From contig NZ_JACJTU010000023.1 in NCBI RefSeq assembly GCF_014698835.1, positions 1 through 64,000 on the forward strand: a stretch of 64,000 nucleotides of DNA, read 5' to 3'. The position numbers and the translations under genes were made by a program. The notes below the pieces were generated by a model, which saw nothing but the letters and a program-made list of their open reading frames with translations, ran no database searches and was not told the DNA's origin. Of this stretch, positions 53,741 through 62,117 are shown piece after piece. Each line of letters begins with the position of its first letter. Positions within the stretch are counted from its first letter, which is position 1. The stretch comes from Nostoc paludosum FACHB-159. Lineage in GTDB: Bacteria; Cyanobacteriota; Cyanobacteriia; Cyanobacteriales; Nostocaceae.

Positions 53741-54352
53741 GTGAGCTTATTAGACTTAGAAATTCAATTACTCAACAAAGAGCATCTAAGTGCATTACTG
53801 CAACTAGATCAAGCTTGTTTTGGTGGTCTGTGGACAATGGAGGGTTACCAACGAGAGTTGGATAGTCCCAACAGCGATTTGTTGGGTTTGTTTTCCCCTG
53901 TCTCTAATTCCAGACTTCTGGGAATGGGTTGCTTTTGGTCAATTTTAGACGAAGCTCACATTACAATTTTGGCGGTTCATCCCCAATATCAGCGCCAAGG
54001 TTTAGGACAGGCTTTACTATATTCACTCATCAAGACAGCCTGCGATCGCGGTTTAGAGCGAGCCACCCTCGAAGTGCGAGCTTCTAACTTAGGGGCTATA
54101 TCTTTATATCAAAAATTTGGCTTCAAAACAGCAGGTCGCCGTCGGGGTTATTACCAAGATAACGGCGAAGATGCACTCGTTCTCTGGCTTGGTGACCTCC
54201 AACACCCGAAATTTCACACAACTTTAGACCACTGGCATTCTATTGTTAGCGATCGCTTGAGCAAATCTTCTTGGAAGTTGGTTTTTAAAGGGAATGGGGC
54301 ATGGGAAGACGCGGGGACACAGGGATGCTCTGACGCAAAGAAAAACAAATGA
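53741..54352 (+). CDS. rimI: Ribosomal protein alanine N-acetyltransferase RimI-type
   Basis: GNAT acetyltransferase of 203 residues. The acetyl-CoA loop is HPQYQRQGLGQALL, with LEVRASNLGAISLYQKFGF as the conserved RimI end. The GTG at 53741 (VSLLDLEIQLL) is the likeliest start: upstream frame to 53462 is repeat-derived (CCTGTTGCCTGTTG units at 53680-53730). The C-terminal residues (GNGAWEDAGTQGCSD) are also encoded by repeat sequence. Confidence 0.85.
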   Translation: MSLLDLEIQLLNKEHLSALLQLDQACFGGLWTMEGYQRELDSPNSDLLGLFSPVSNSRLLGMGCFWSILDEAHITILAVHPQYQRQGLGQALLYSLIKTACDRGLERATLEVRASNLGAISLYQKFGFKTAGRRRGYYQDNGEDALVLWLGDLQHPKFHTTLDHWHSIVSDRLSKSSWKLVFKGNGAWEDAGTQGCSDAKKNK

Positions 54353-54740
54353 CCAATGACAAAAGCTTCAGCAAAAAAGTGTAACTTTGCTGTCTCTTAT
54401 TATATTTAAATATTTCATAGTAGATATTTTTTAAATAAGCAAAAGCTATGTTAATATTTATGTCTTGATTAATATAAATAAATGTGTTAATAATAAATGT
54501 TTGGGATAAACTAATAAACTCTTAAAATTAACAGTTAGCTATTCGTCATAAATCCCAAAAAGGCTGGTAGACTAAAGCTCCTCAGTACACCAGCCACAAG
54601 AAAGTAGTCGCAAGGTAGTAATTTCCGCATAAACCTAAATCAGAAGCTTTGGATGTCTATAATCTGTTATACAGGCGTCCAAAAGCTTAGCCTGTGCTAA
54701 AATCAGCGTACCGGCACGACGCAGGTGATGGGATAAAGCC
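54353..54740. other. clpC leader region
   Basis: About 390 bp, very AT-rich until 54540. A hairpin ACAGGC...GCCTGT lies at about 54671-54692, in the likely 5' untranslated region. No CIRCE-like element (TTAGCACTC inverted repeat) is seen. Confidence 0.45.
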
Positions 54741-57209
54741 ATGTTTGAACGCTTCACAGAAAAAGCCATTAAGGTAATCATGCTGGCCCAAGAAGAGGCC
54801 CGCCGTTTAGGCCACAATTTTGTCGGCACTGAGCAGATCCTCCTGGGTCTGATTGGTGAAGGCACCGGTGTGGCCGCGAAGGTGCTGAAATCAATGGGCG
54901 TCAATCTCAAAGATGCTCGGATTGAAGTTGAAAAAATTATAGGCCGGGGATCGGGCTTTGTGGCCGTGGAAATTCCGTTTACGCCACGGGCAAAGCGAGT
55001 TCTAGAACTCTCCTTGGAAGAAGCACGCCAACTGGGGCATAACTACATTGGCACCGAGCATCTGCTGTTGGGCCTAATCCGCGAAGGGGAAGGTGTAGCA
55101 GCCAGGGTGCTAGAAAACCTCGGTGTGGATCTATCTAAGGTGAGAACCCAAGTCATCCGCATGTTGGGAGAAACTGCTGAAGTTTCACCAGGCGGTTCAT
55201 CAGGTCGCACAAAAACCCCGACTCTGGATGAATTTGGCTCTAACCTGACCCAAATGGCCACAGACAACAAGCTCGATCCTGTAGTAGGACGCGCCAAAGA
55301 AATTGAGCGGGTGATTCAGATATTGGGTCGCCGGACAAAAAATAACCCAGTGCTGATTGGGGAACCAGGTGTTGGTAAAACAGCAATTGCTGAAGGTTTA
55401 GCTTCACGCATTGCCAACAAAGATGTCCCTGACATTCTGGAAGATAAACGCGTAGTCACACTGGATATCGGTTTGCTGGTAGCAGGTACCAAGTACCGGG
55501 GTGAATTTGAAGAACGTTTGAAAAAAATCATGGATGAAATCCGCTCTGCGGGTAACGTCATCCTGGTAATTGATGAAGTTCACACCCTAATTGGTGCAGG
55601 TGCAGCCGAAGGTGCCATCGACGCCGCCAATATCCTCAAGCCAGCTTTGGCCAGAGGTGAGTTGCAATGCATCGGTGCGACAACCCTAGATGAATATCGC
55701 AAACACATCGAACGGGATGCAGCCCTAGAGCGCCGTTTCCAACCAGTAATGGTGGGCGAACCCAGTGTAGATGAAACAATTGAAATTTTGTATGGTTTGC
55801 GCGATCGCTACGAGCAACACCACAAGCTGAAAATCTCCGACGAAGCATTGGTGGCGGCGGCGAAATTGTCAGACCGTTATATTAGCGATCGCTACCTACC
55901 AGATAAAGCCATCGACTTGGTGGATGAAGCTGGTTCACGGGTGCGGTTGATTAATTCCCAACTTCCACCCGCAGCGAAGGAATTAGACAAAGAACTGCGT
56001 CAAATCTTAAAAGAAAAAGATGATGCAGTACGTTCTCAAGACTTCGATAAAGCTGGGGAATTGCGCGATCGGGAGATGGAAATCAAAGCCGAAATCCGAG
56101 CGATCGCTCAAAGCAAGACCAATGCAACTGGCTCTGAAAGTGAAGAACCCGTAGTTACAGAAGAAGACATTGCCCACATTGTCGCTTCTTGGACTGGGGT
56201 ACCGGTGAACAAACTCACCGAATCCGAATCTGAAAAGCTGCTGCACATGGAAGACACCTTGCACCAGCGTTTGATTGGTCAAGACGAAGCTGTGAAAGCA
56301 GTTTCACGCGCTATTCGTCGCGCTCGTGTCGGTTTGAAGAATCCCAATCGACCCATTGCTAGTTTCGTCTTCTCCGGGCCTACTGGTGTAGGTAAAACCG
56401 AGTTAGCGAAATCCTTAGCTGCTTACTTCTTCGGTTCCGAAGAAGCCATGATCCGCTTAGATATGTCCGAATACATGGAGCGTCACACCGTCAGCAAGCT
56501 GATCGGTTCGCCTCCAGGTTATGTTGGTTATAACGAAGGTGGTCAACTAACCGAAGCCGTGCGGCGGCGTCCTTACACCGTGGTGCTATTCGACGAAATC
56601 GAAAAAGCGCACCCCGATGTATTTAACATGCTGCTGCAAATTTTGGAAGACGGTCGGTTAACTGATGCCAAAGGTCGCACGGTGGACTTTAAGAACACCT
56701 TGCTGATTTTAACTTCCAATATTGGTTCTAAGGTAATTGAAAAAGGCGGCAGCGGTATTGGCTTTGAGTTCTCCGAAGATGTTACCGAGTCAGCTTACAA
56801 CCGGATTCGCTCCTTGGTGAACGAAGAATTGAAACAATACTTCCGTCCAGAGTTCCTCAACCGACTCGATGAAATTATCGTCTTCCGTCAGTTGAGCAAG
56901 CCAGAGGTGACCCAAATCGCCGAAATCATGCTCAAGGAAGTATTCGGTCGTCTAACAGAAAAAGGTATCACCTTAGAAGTCAGCGATCGCTTCAAGGATC
57001 GTTTAATCCAAGAAGGTTACAGTCCCAGCTACGGCGCAAGACCATTACGCCGAGCGATTATGCGCTTGTTAGAAGATAGCCTCGCAGAAGAAATCCTCTC
57101 TGGTCGCATCAAGGATGGCGATGTAGCCTTCGTTGATGTTGATGAGAACGGTACTGTTCAGGTGAGCGCTCAAGAGCGTCGGGAATTGTTACCCCAAGGC
57201 GTTGAGTAA
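54741..57209 (+). CDS. clpC: Clp protease ATP-binding subunit ClpC
   Basis: An 822-residue Hsp100/AAA+ unfoldase that feeds ClpP-type proteases. In order: two Clp N repeats (MFERFTEKAIKVIMLAQEEA...), AAA1 with GEPGVGKTAIAEG, a UVR-type middle region (SQDFDKAGELRDREME), AAA2 with SGPTGVGKTELAKS, and the C-terminal D2-small domain. The short middle domain distinguishes ClpC from ClpB. Confidence 0.97.
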   Translation: MFERFTEKAIKVIMLAQEEARRLGHNFVGTEQILLGLIGEGTGVAAKVLKSMGVNLKDARIEVEKIIGRGSGFVAVEIPFTPRAKRVLELSLEEARQLGHNYIGTEHLLLGLIREGEGVAARVLENLGVDLSKVRTQVIRMLGETAEVSPGGSSGRTKTPTLDEFGSNLTQMATDNKLDPVVGRAKEIERVIQILGRRTKNNPVLIGEPGVGKTAIAEGLASRIANKDVPDILEDKRVVTLDIGLLVAGTKYRGEFEERLKKIMDEIRSAGNVILVIDEVHTLIGAGAAEGAIDAANILKPALARGELQCIGATTLDEYRKHIERDAALERRFQPVMVGEPSVDETIEILYGLRDRYEQHHKLKISDEALVAAAKLSDRYISDRYLPDKAIDLVDEAGSRVRLINSQLPPAAKELDKELRQILKEKDDAVRSQDFDKAGELRDREMEIKAEIRAIAQSKTNATGSESEEPVVTEEDIAHIVASWTGVPVNKLTESESEKLLHMEDTLHQRLIGQDEAVKAVSRAIRRARVGLKNPNRPIASFVFSGPTGVGKTELAKSLAAYFFGSEEAMIRLDMSEYMERHTVSKLIGSPPGYVGYNEGGQLTEAVRRRPYTVVLFDEIEKAHPDVFNMLLQILEDGRLTDAKGRTVDFKNTLLILTSNIGSKVIEKGGSGIGFEFSEDVTESAYNRIRSLVNEELKQYFRPEFLNRLDEIIVFRQLSKPEVTQIAEIMLKEVFGRLTEKGITLEVSDRFKDRLIQEGYSPSYGARPLRRAIMRLLEDSLAEEILSGRIKDGDVAFVDVDENGTVQVSAQERRELLPQGVE

Positions 57210-57253
57210 GATTTCAAATTTGGGATTTTAATCTCAAATAAAAAATTAGAAAG

Positions 57254-57285
57254 CGGTAGAGTGTTTATTCCTCTACCGTTTTTTT
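57254..57285 (+). terminator. Rho-independent terminator of clpC
   Basis: CGGTAGAG (57254-57261), loop TGTTTATTC, CTCTACCG (57271-57278), followed directly by seven T. It is 45 bp after the clpC stop. Confidence 0.9.
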
Positions 57286-57362
57286 ACTGACTCTATGAGA
57301 CAAAAAATTTAAATTAATTTGAATATTTTAACTGTGTCTGGCTTAAAGTTTTTAAGCAAAGT

Positions 57363-57671
57363 TCAGTAGTTATTCAAAAAGATAAAAAGGTATTGGACAA
57401 GATATGTGCAAAAAGCGAGGGTTTGTAAATATTGAGTCTCTTTTAAAACACGCTCACTCTTGACTATTCCTAATTTATCCGTATTATCGGTAGTGGAGTT
57501 TTCAATTTCTAATGAATTAGCATTATTGGTCGTAGAGTCTTCAATTTTTAATTGAAAAGTTTCTAATTGAAAAGTATCATCAGTAGTACAGTTAAGAAAT
57601 AACCCATTTAGTAAATCATTCTTACGCGGTAATCCTAGACAAAGCGATAGTGGTAGAGCAGACTGACTCAC
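57363..57671 (-). CDS. Hypothetical protein, doubtful
   Basis: A 102-residue frame directly downstream (26 bp) of the 57698-58246 gene on the same strand. It contains an imperfect internal duplication (SLEIENSTTDN after LKIEDSTTNN) and a hydrophobic, aromatic end (FCTYLVQYLFIFLNNY). No family recognised. Position suggests co-transcription, but composition is only weakly protein-like. Confidence 0.35.
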   Translation of the reverse strand: MSQSALPLSLCLGLPRKNDLLNGLFLNCTTDDTFQLETFQLKIEDSTTNNANSLEIENSTTDNTDKLGIVKSERVLKETQYLQTLAFCTYLVQYLFIFLNNY

Positions 57672-57697
57672 AAGTTCCCAAAACTTCTCATTATATG

Positions 57698-58246
57698 TTA
57701 ATGGAGCGAAATAAATAAGGCATTCAGCTTAACTTCCAAATAAATTTCTGATATTGTTTCCTTAACAGTAGAGGAGATTTGATCAATTCTTTTTTCTAAG
57801 GAAATATCAACTTCTCCTAAAACTTCCTTAATATCTGATTTAAACTTCGCACGAGCTTCATCTATTTGATCAAAGGTTAGTTGAAGGTTTTGTTTATATT
57901 TTTTATCAATTTTATCTATTAAAGTACTCTTTTTCACACCATCTGCAACATGATTTGTGACTATTAATCCTGTACCTACAGTAGCAGTAGCTATCCTTAC
58001 TTGACTTACAACAGTACCTGTGAAACCCGAAAGAGCTGGCAACAATCCACCTTTTTCTTTTAGGTCCGGGAATAAGTAAGTAACTATTTCTTTGAAAGTT
58101 TCAGCAAAATACTTATGGGCTTCTGAAAGCTTGTCTAAAGCCTTTATACCGTCTTTTGCTCTTTCTCCAATTTCTTTGACTCCAAAAGGATCAAAGATTG
58201 GCGAAGTATCAAAGATTGGCGGATTCCAGAAATTAAAGAAACTCAT
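57698..58246 (-). CDS. Unknown protein with a central hydrophobic segment and coiled coil
   Basis: A 182-residue protein. The N-terminus repeats IFDTSPIFDPF, a helical region follows (GIKALDKLSEAHKYFAETFK), then a Gly/Val/Thr-rich apolar part (about 70-105, GFTGTVVSQVRIATATVG) and a charged coiled-coil-like C-terminal half (KFKSDIKEVLGEVDISLEKR). No family recognised. It is divergent from the papain-fold toxin gene. Confidence 0.65.
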   Translation of the reverse strand: MSFFNFWNPPIFDTSPIFDPFGVKEIGERAKDGIKALDKLSEAHKYFAETFKEIVTYLFPDLKEKGGLLPALSGFTGTVVSQVRIATATVGTGLIVTNHVADGVKKSTLIDKIDKKYKQNLQLTFDQIDEARAKFKSDIKEVLGEVDISLEKRIDQISSTVKETISEIYLEVKLNALFISLH

Positions 58247-58557
58247 AAATTATTTAATCTAATTTTAAGATTTGACTAAAACTTAATCCTGCTAAAAAAA
58301 GGATACTAATAGCTTGATAGAGCAAGCTTTTTAGTAAAAAACCTTACTAATTTCAGATTGTCTCAAATTGTAGCATTCTTATGCTGATATATGAAGTGCT
58401 TTTTGCCACTTCTGAATCAATCTTAGCGATCGCTGCCGTAAATGCCCAGTTCAGCAAATGCATACATAGCAAGATTTTTGTGGTTTCCTATCCGTCGAAC
58501 TCCTAAGAAAACGCAGGTACTATTATTTGTGCATTTATTATATGTCGGGGTAAGTAG
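58247..58557. other. Divergent spacer before the papain-fold toxin
   Basis: About 310 bp, AT-rich, with an inverted AGCTTGATAGAGCAAGCT hairpin at about 58310-58331 and a HIP1-like GCGATCGC at 58427. No gene. It probably holds promoters for both flanking genes. Confidence 0.5.
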
Positions 58558-58920
58558 GTGAGTCAGTTATCTGATGACGATATTTATCAGGAAGTCGGTA
58601 AAATAGTCGCAAAATTTAACCTGTATAAATGTGACGAATGCGCTATAGCTGTCATGCAATGGTTAAAAGAAAATGGTATTGAGGGAAAAATTATTTTTCT
58701 GAGGACGAAAAAGCGTAAAGAATATTATATTCTGAGTAAGCGCTTGGAGCGTCGTGGGATAAATGAGTCAATTACACTTAATGGGAAACACTACGGCGTA
58801 GAAGTTCGCGGTCGAGTATTCGATAATCTCTCAACAGATGGATTGACGAAAGAAGATTGGGTTAATGATTTTAGCTGTCCAAGTGAACAATTTATAGTTC
58901 AAGAATTACCACAGTTATAA
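58558..58920 (+). CDS. Papain-fold toxin 2 domain protein
   Basis: A 120-residue protein matching the stand-alone form of the papain-fold (Tox-PL-2 type) toxin domain: Cys25 or Cys28 in YKCDECAIAV as nucleophile, His78 in NGKHYGVEVRG and Asp89 in VFDNLS. The family includes C-terminal domains of polymorphic toxins. Here there is no delivery domain: the GTG start follows an in-frame TAG at 58555-58557. The next gene, 32 bp downstream, is a likely immunity gene. Confidence 0.78.
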   Translation: MSQLSDDDIYQEVGKIVAKFNLYKCDECAIAVMQWLKENGIEGKIIFLRTKKRKEYYILSKRLERRGINESITLNGKHYGVEVRGRVFDNLSTDGLTKEDWVNDFSCPSEQFIVQELPQL

Positions 58921-58952
58921 AATAGTTTTGTAGCCTGAAATGGGGGTTTGAT

Positions 58953-59315
58953 ATGGGCGGACTATATGAAGTTTTACAAAAAATTAAAACTAAGCCGGGG
59001 ATGTATATTGGTAAGGCTTCGGTAAGTGATTTATTTCATTTTCTTGTTGGATATGAATTTGCTAGAGGAGAGTTGGATATTGAACCCACAGTATGGGAAG
59101 ATGATTTCCATGAAAATTTTCAGCCTTGGGTACAGAAAAAATATCATGTGTCAACTTCTAACTCTTGGGCAAAAATTATCATGCTCCACTGTGGGAATGA
59201 ACAAGAAGGTTTTAATACTTTTTATCGGTTGTTAGATGAGTTTCAAAATCGAGACAAAAGTTTAGAACATCAACAGAAGGTAACTGCTAGTTATGAAGTC
59301 AGTACTAAAAGTTGA
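58953..59315 (+). CDS. Putative immunity protein to the papain-fold toxin
   Basis: A 120-residue acidic protein starting MGGLYEVLQKIKTKPGMYIG. The pattern KPGMYIGKAS...FLVGYEFAR...NSWAKIIMLHCGNE resembles a widespread small family seen next to polymorphic toxins. It follows the toxin gene by 32 bp with its own GGGGG ribosome-binding stretch. The immunity role is inferred from size, charge and context. Confidence 0.65.
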   Translation: MGGLYEVLQKIKTKPGMYIGKASVSDLFHFLVGYEFARGELDIEPTVWEDDFHENFQPWVQKKYHVSTSNSWAKIIMLHCGNEQEGFNTFYRLLDEFQNRDKSLEHQQKVTASYEVSTKS

Positions 59316-59316
59316 T

Positions 59317-59377
59317 GTCTTCGTAACGCACCTTAATTTGCTGGTGGTGGATTAGCCTAAGGCATAACATACGTTAC
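59317..59377. repeat. Direct repeat left of hicBA
   Basis: GTCTTCGTAACGCACCTTAATTTGCTGG...GCATAACATACGTTAC, closely related to 59935-59995 on the other side of hicBA and in the same orientation. Within each copy GTAACGCACC-like and GGTGCGTTA-like parts form an inverted pair, clearer in the right copy. Confidence 0.85.
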
Positions 59378-59434
59378 TTCTAAAAGCTGCTGTAAAATAT
59401 AACTACCGTTGCAAATTCGACAAAACGCTTGATA

Positions 59435-59677
59435 ATGACACAAATGACGTTTAAAGTCGAAGCATTTTGGGATAAAGATGCTGAGGTTTGGGTTGCAACT
59501 AGCTCAGATGTGCCAGGATTAGCAACAGAAGCTTCTAGTATAGAAATTCTCACGGAAAAGCTTCGAGTAATGATTCCAGAACTTATTGTTCTGAATGGAA
59601 TAATACGCTCTGACTATGTAGGCTCAATTACTTTTGAGTTAATCAGCCATCGACAAGAGTTAATTCAGGTGGCTTGA
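59435..59677 (+). CDS. HicB-type antitoxin (DUF1902-like)
   Basis: An 80-residue protein (MTQMTFKVEAFWDKDAEVWV) with the partial RNase H-like HicB fold: WVATSSDVPGLATEASSIEI is typical. ATG at 59435 preferred to TTG at 59429. It precedes the HicA gene by 3 bp. In many hic loci the toxin comes first, so this order is the reverse arrangement, also known. Confidence 0.85.
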   Translation: MTQMTFKVEAFWDKDAEVWVATSSDVPGLATEASSIEILTEKLRVMIPELIVLNGIIRSDYVGSITFELISHRQELIQVA

Positions 59678-59680
59678 TAA

Positions 59681-59878
59681 ATGGGTGCGTCTTTTACTGC
59701 TGAATTGAAAAAGATTCTTACTGAAGCTGGTTGTTACTTTGAAAGACAAGGCAAGGGAGACCATGAAATTTGGTATAGTCCAATTTCAGACCATCGGTTT
59801 GTAGTAGATGGTTCTATCAAGTCGCGTCATACTGCTAATGCTGTTTTGAAACAAGCAGGATTACCAAAAGCATTTTGA
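59681..59878 (+). CDS. hicA: HicA-type mRNA interferase toxin
   Basis: A 65-residue double-stranded-RNA-binding-like toxin with the catalytic His28 in GKGDHEIWYSP and the family end SRHTANAVLKQAGLPKAF. It cleaves mRNA when the antitoxin is lost. All key residues are present. Confidence 0.9.
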   Translation: MGASFTAELKKILTEAGCYFERQGKGDHEIWYSPISDHRFVVDGSIKSRHTANAVLKQAGLPKAF

Positions 59879-59934
59879 TAAAAAATAAGTATGAGTCGCG
59901 TACTGTATCAAGTACTGTAGACTGCGTTATTGCC

Positions 59935-59995
59935 GTCTTCATAACGCACCTTAATTTACTAGTGGTGCGTTAGCCTGCGGCATAACACACCCTAC
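59935..59995. repeat. Direct repeat right of hicBA
   Basis: GTCTTCATAACGCACCTTAATTTACTAG, then GGTGCGTTAGCCTGCGGCATAACACACCCTAC. AACGCACC and GGTGCGTT form an 8-bp inverted pair. See the left copy at 59317-59377. Confidence 0.85.
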
Positions 59996-60022
59996 TGATT
60001 TTTTTGCTTTCCTTGTGTTTTG

Positions 60023-61810
60023 TTAGGATTTAGGCTTATATGTTGAAGCAACGTGCAATTCTTTGAGTTGCTTGACATCGACACCAGAAGGTGCATCTGT
60101 TAACAAACAACGGGCTTGTTGCGTTTTCGGAAAAGCAATCACATCCCGAATCGATTCTTCCCCAGTTAGCAACATTACTAAACGGTCTAAACCGTAGGCG
60201 ATGCCACCATGAGGCGGTGTACCATATTCAAATGCTTCCAACAAAAAGCCAAATTTATTTTGTGCTTCTTCAGGAGACAAACCGATCGCATCAAATACCT
60301 GTTGTTGAATTTCTCGCTGATAAATCCGCAGACTTCCACCGCCAACTTCCACGCCGTTGAGTACCAAGTCGTAAGCTTGGGCGCGTGCAGTTTTTAAATC
60401 GCTCAAATCATCAGGGTGGGGTGCTGTAAACGGGTGGTGCAGTGCTTCGAGACGTTTTTCGTCGGCGTTCCACTCAAACATGGGGAAATCTGTAATCCAC
60501 AGCAAGTTAATTTTTTCTGGATCGATTAATCCAAATTCCCTAGCAATAACTTGCCGCAATCTATCCAAAGTTTTATTAACGGTGGCAGCATCGCCAGCCC
60601 CGAATAATAACAAATGTCCAGCTTTAGCACCTGTGCGTCGGAGAATTTCCTGTTTTTGTTCTTCGCTGAGGTTGTCTTTAATTGCGCCAATGGTGTCAAT
60701 TTCGCCATCGTCTCTCACCCGGATATAAGCTAAACCTTTAGCACCGGCTTCGCTGGCTTCTTTAAATAAATCACCACCTGGTTTAATGCGGACATTAGAA
60801 ATTACATCGTTGCCGTTGGGAATAGGTAGGATTTTGACGATACCCCCATTGATTACAGTGTCTCGAAAGACTTTGAAGCCAGAGTCTTTGACGATATCCG
60901 AGACGTTAACTAATTCCAAACCATAACGGGTATCTGGTTTGTCGCTACCGTAGCGTTCCATTCCTTCGGCGTAGGTGAGACGGGGAAAAGGCCGTTGTAA
61001 TTCAATGCCTTTAACCGTTTTGAAGATATGGCAAACTAACTTTTCGTTGAGTTCGATAATTTCTTCTTGGGACATGAAACTCATTTCCATGTCCAACTGG
61101 GTGAATTCTGGTTGTCTGTCGGCGCGTAAATCTTCATCCCGGAAGCAACGGGCAATTTGATAATATCTATCCAAGCCGGATACCATCAGCAATTGTTTAA
61201 ATAGCTGTGGTGATTGTGGTAGAGCAAACCATTCACCAGGGTTGACGCGGCTGGGTAGGATATAATCCCTAGCGCCTTCGGGAGTAGAACGGGTGAGTAT
61301 TGGGGTTTCGACTTCGATGAAACCTTCCAAATCTTCCAGGTAACGGCGCATAGCTTTGACAATTTGATGACGCAGTTGCAAATTTTTTGCCATGCGTTCG
61401 CGTCGCAAATCTAAATAACGATATTTCAGCCGCAAGTCTTCCCGTACTGTTTCGCTGTCAGCTACCGAAACTTGGAAAGGTAACTGTTTGCGGACAGCGT
61501 TGAGTAGTTGAATTTTATCTGCGTAAATCTCTACTTCACCTGTGGGTAGACGGGGATTTAGAGATTCTTGGGGGCGTTGCGTCACCCTACCAGTGATTTG
61601 AACAACATATTCATTTCGCAGGGCATTTGCCTGTTCATAGGAATCAGGGGTGCGTTGCGGATCGCTGACAATTTGAACAATACCAGAGCGATCGCGTAAA
61701 TCTAAAAATATCACGCCCCCATGATCGCGGCGACGGTCTATCCATCCGTAAAAGGTAACAGTTTCTCCAATATGTTCTTTTCGGACTTCGCCGCAATAGT
61801 GAGTTCGCAT
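60023..61810 (-). CDS. aspS: Aspartyl-tRNA synthetase
   Basis: A 595-residue class IIb synthetase. An OB-fold anticodon domain (about 1-110), motif 2 in RCFRDEDLRADRQPEFTQLD, the bacterial GAD insertion domain (about 290-420) and motif 3 in HGGIAYGLDRLVMLLTG. Whether it is discriminating (Asp only) or also charges tRNA-Asn cannot be told with certainty. Confidence 0.97.
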   Translation of the reverse strand: MRTHYCGEVRKEHIGETVTFYGWIDRRRDHGGVIFLDLRDRSGIVQIVSDPQRTPDSYEQANALRNEYVVQITGRVTQRPQESLNPRLPTGEVEIYADKIQLLNAVRKQLPFQVSVADSETVREDLRLKYRYLDLRRERMAKNLQLRHQIVKAMRRYLEDLEGFIEVETPILTRSTPEGARDYILPSRVNPGEWFALPQSPQLFKQLLMVSGLDRYYQIARCFRDEDLRADRQPEFTQLDMEMSFMSQEEIIELNEKLVCHIFKTVKGIELQRPFPRLTYAEGMERYGSDKPDTRYGLELVNVSDIVKDSGFKVFRDTVINGGIVKILPIPNGNDVISNVRIKPGGDLFKEASEAGAKGLAYIRVRDDGEIDTIGAIKDNLSEEQKQEILRRTGAKAGHLLLFGAGDAATVNKTLDRLRQVIAREFGLIDPEKINLLWITDFPMFEWNADEKRLEALHHPFTAPHPDDLSDLKTARAQAYDLVLNGVEVGGGSLRIYQREIQQQVFDAIGLSPEEAQNKFGFLLEAFEYGTPPHGGIAYGLDRLVMLLTGEESIRDVIAFPKTQQARCLLTDAPSGVDVKQLKELHVASTYKPKS

Positions 61811-62117
61811 AATTGTTAGTTCTTGTTTCCAGGGCTAGATTGGCAAATAAATGTCAAAGCTTCCCCATTATCTAGCATCAATAGTAATTGTAGTAGTTCC
61901 AGTTCCAGAAAAAACGGAATAATCTCAATGTTGCCTACTGCTTGTTGCCTGTTGCCTGCCATATCGCCATAAATTAATGTAGAGACATGGCAACACCACA
62001 TCTCTACATACTTTGTCCATAACAAATTTCAGCGTAAATCTAGTTTTTTGTTAGCGCTAGTCTCGGCAAAGTACTTTACTGATAGCCCTAACGTTTAAAT
62101 TTGGCGTTTTTTCAAAA
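61811..62117. other. Spacer between pdhC and aspS
   Basis: About 300 bp with TGTTGCCTGTTGCCTG repeats (about 61942-61962) and an inverted ATGTAGAGACATG...CATCTCTACAT hairpin (about 61977-62010). No gene. Confidence 0.6.
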
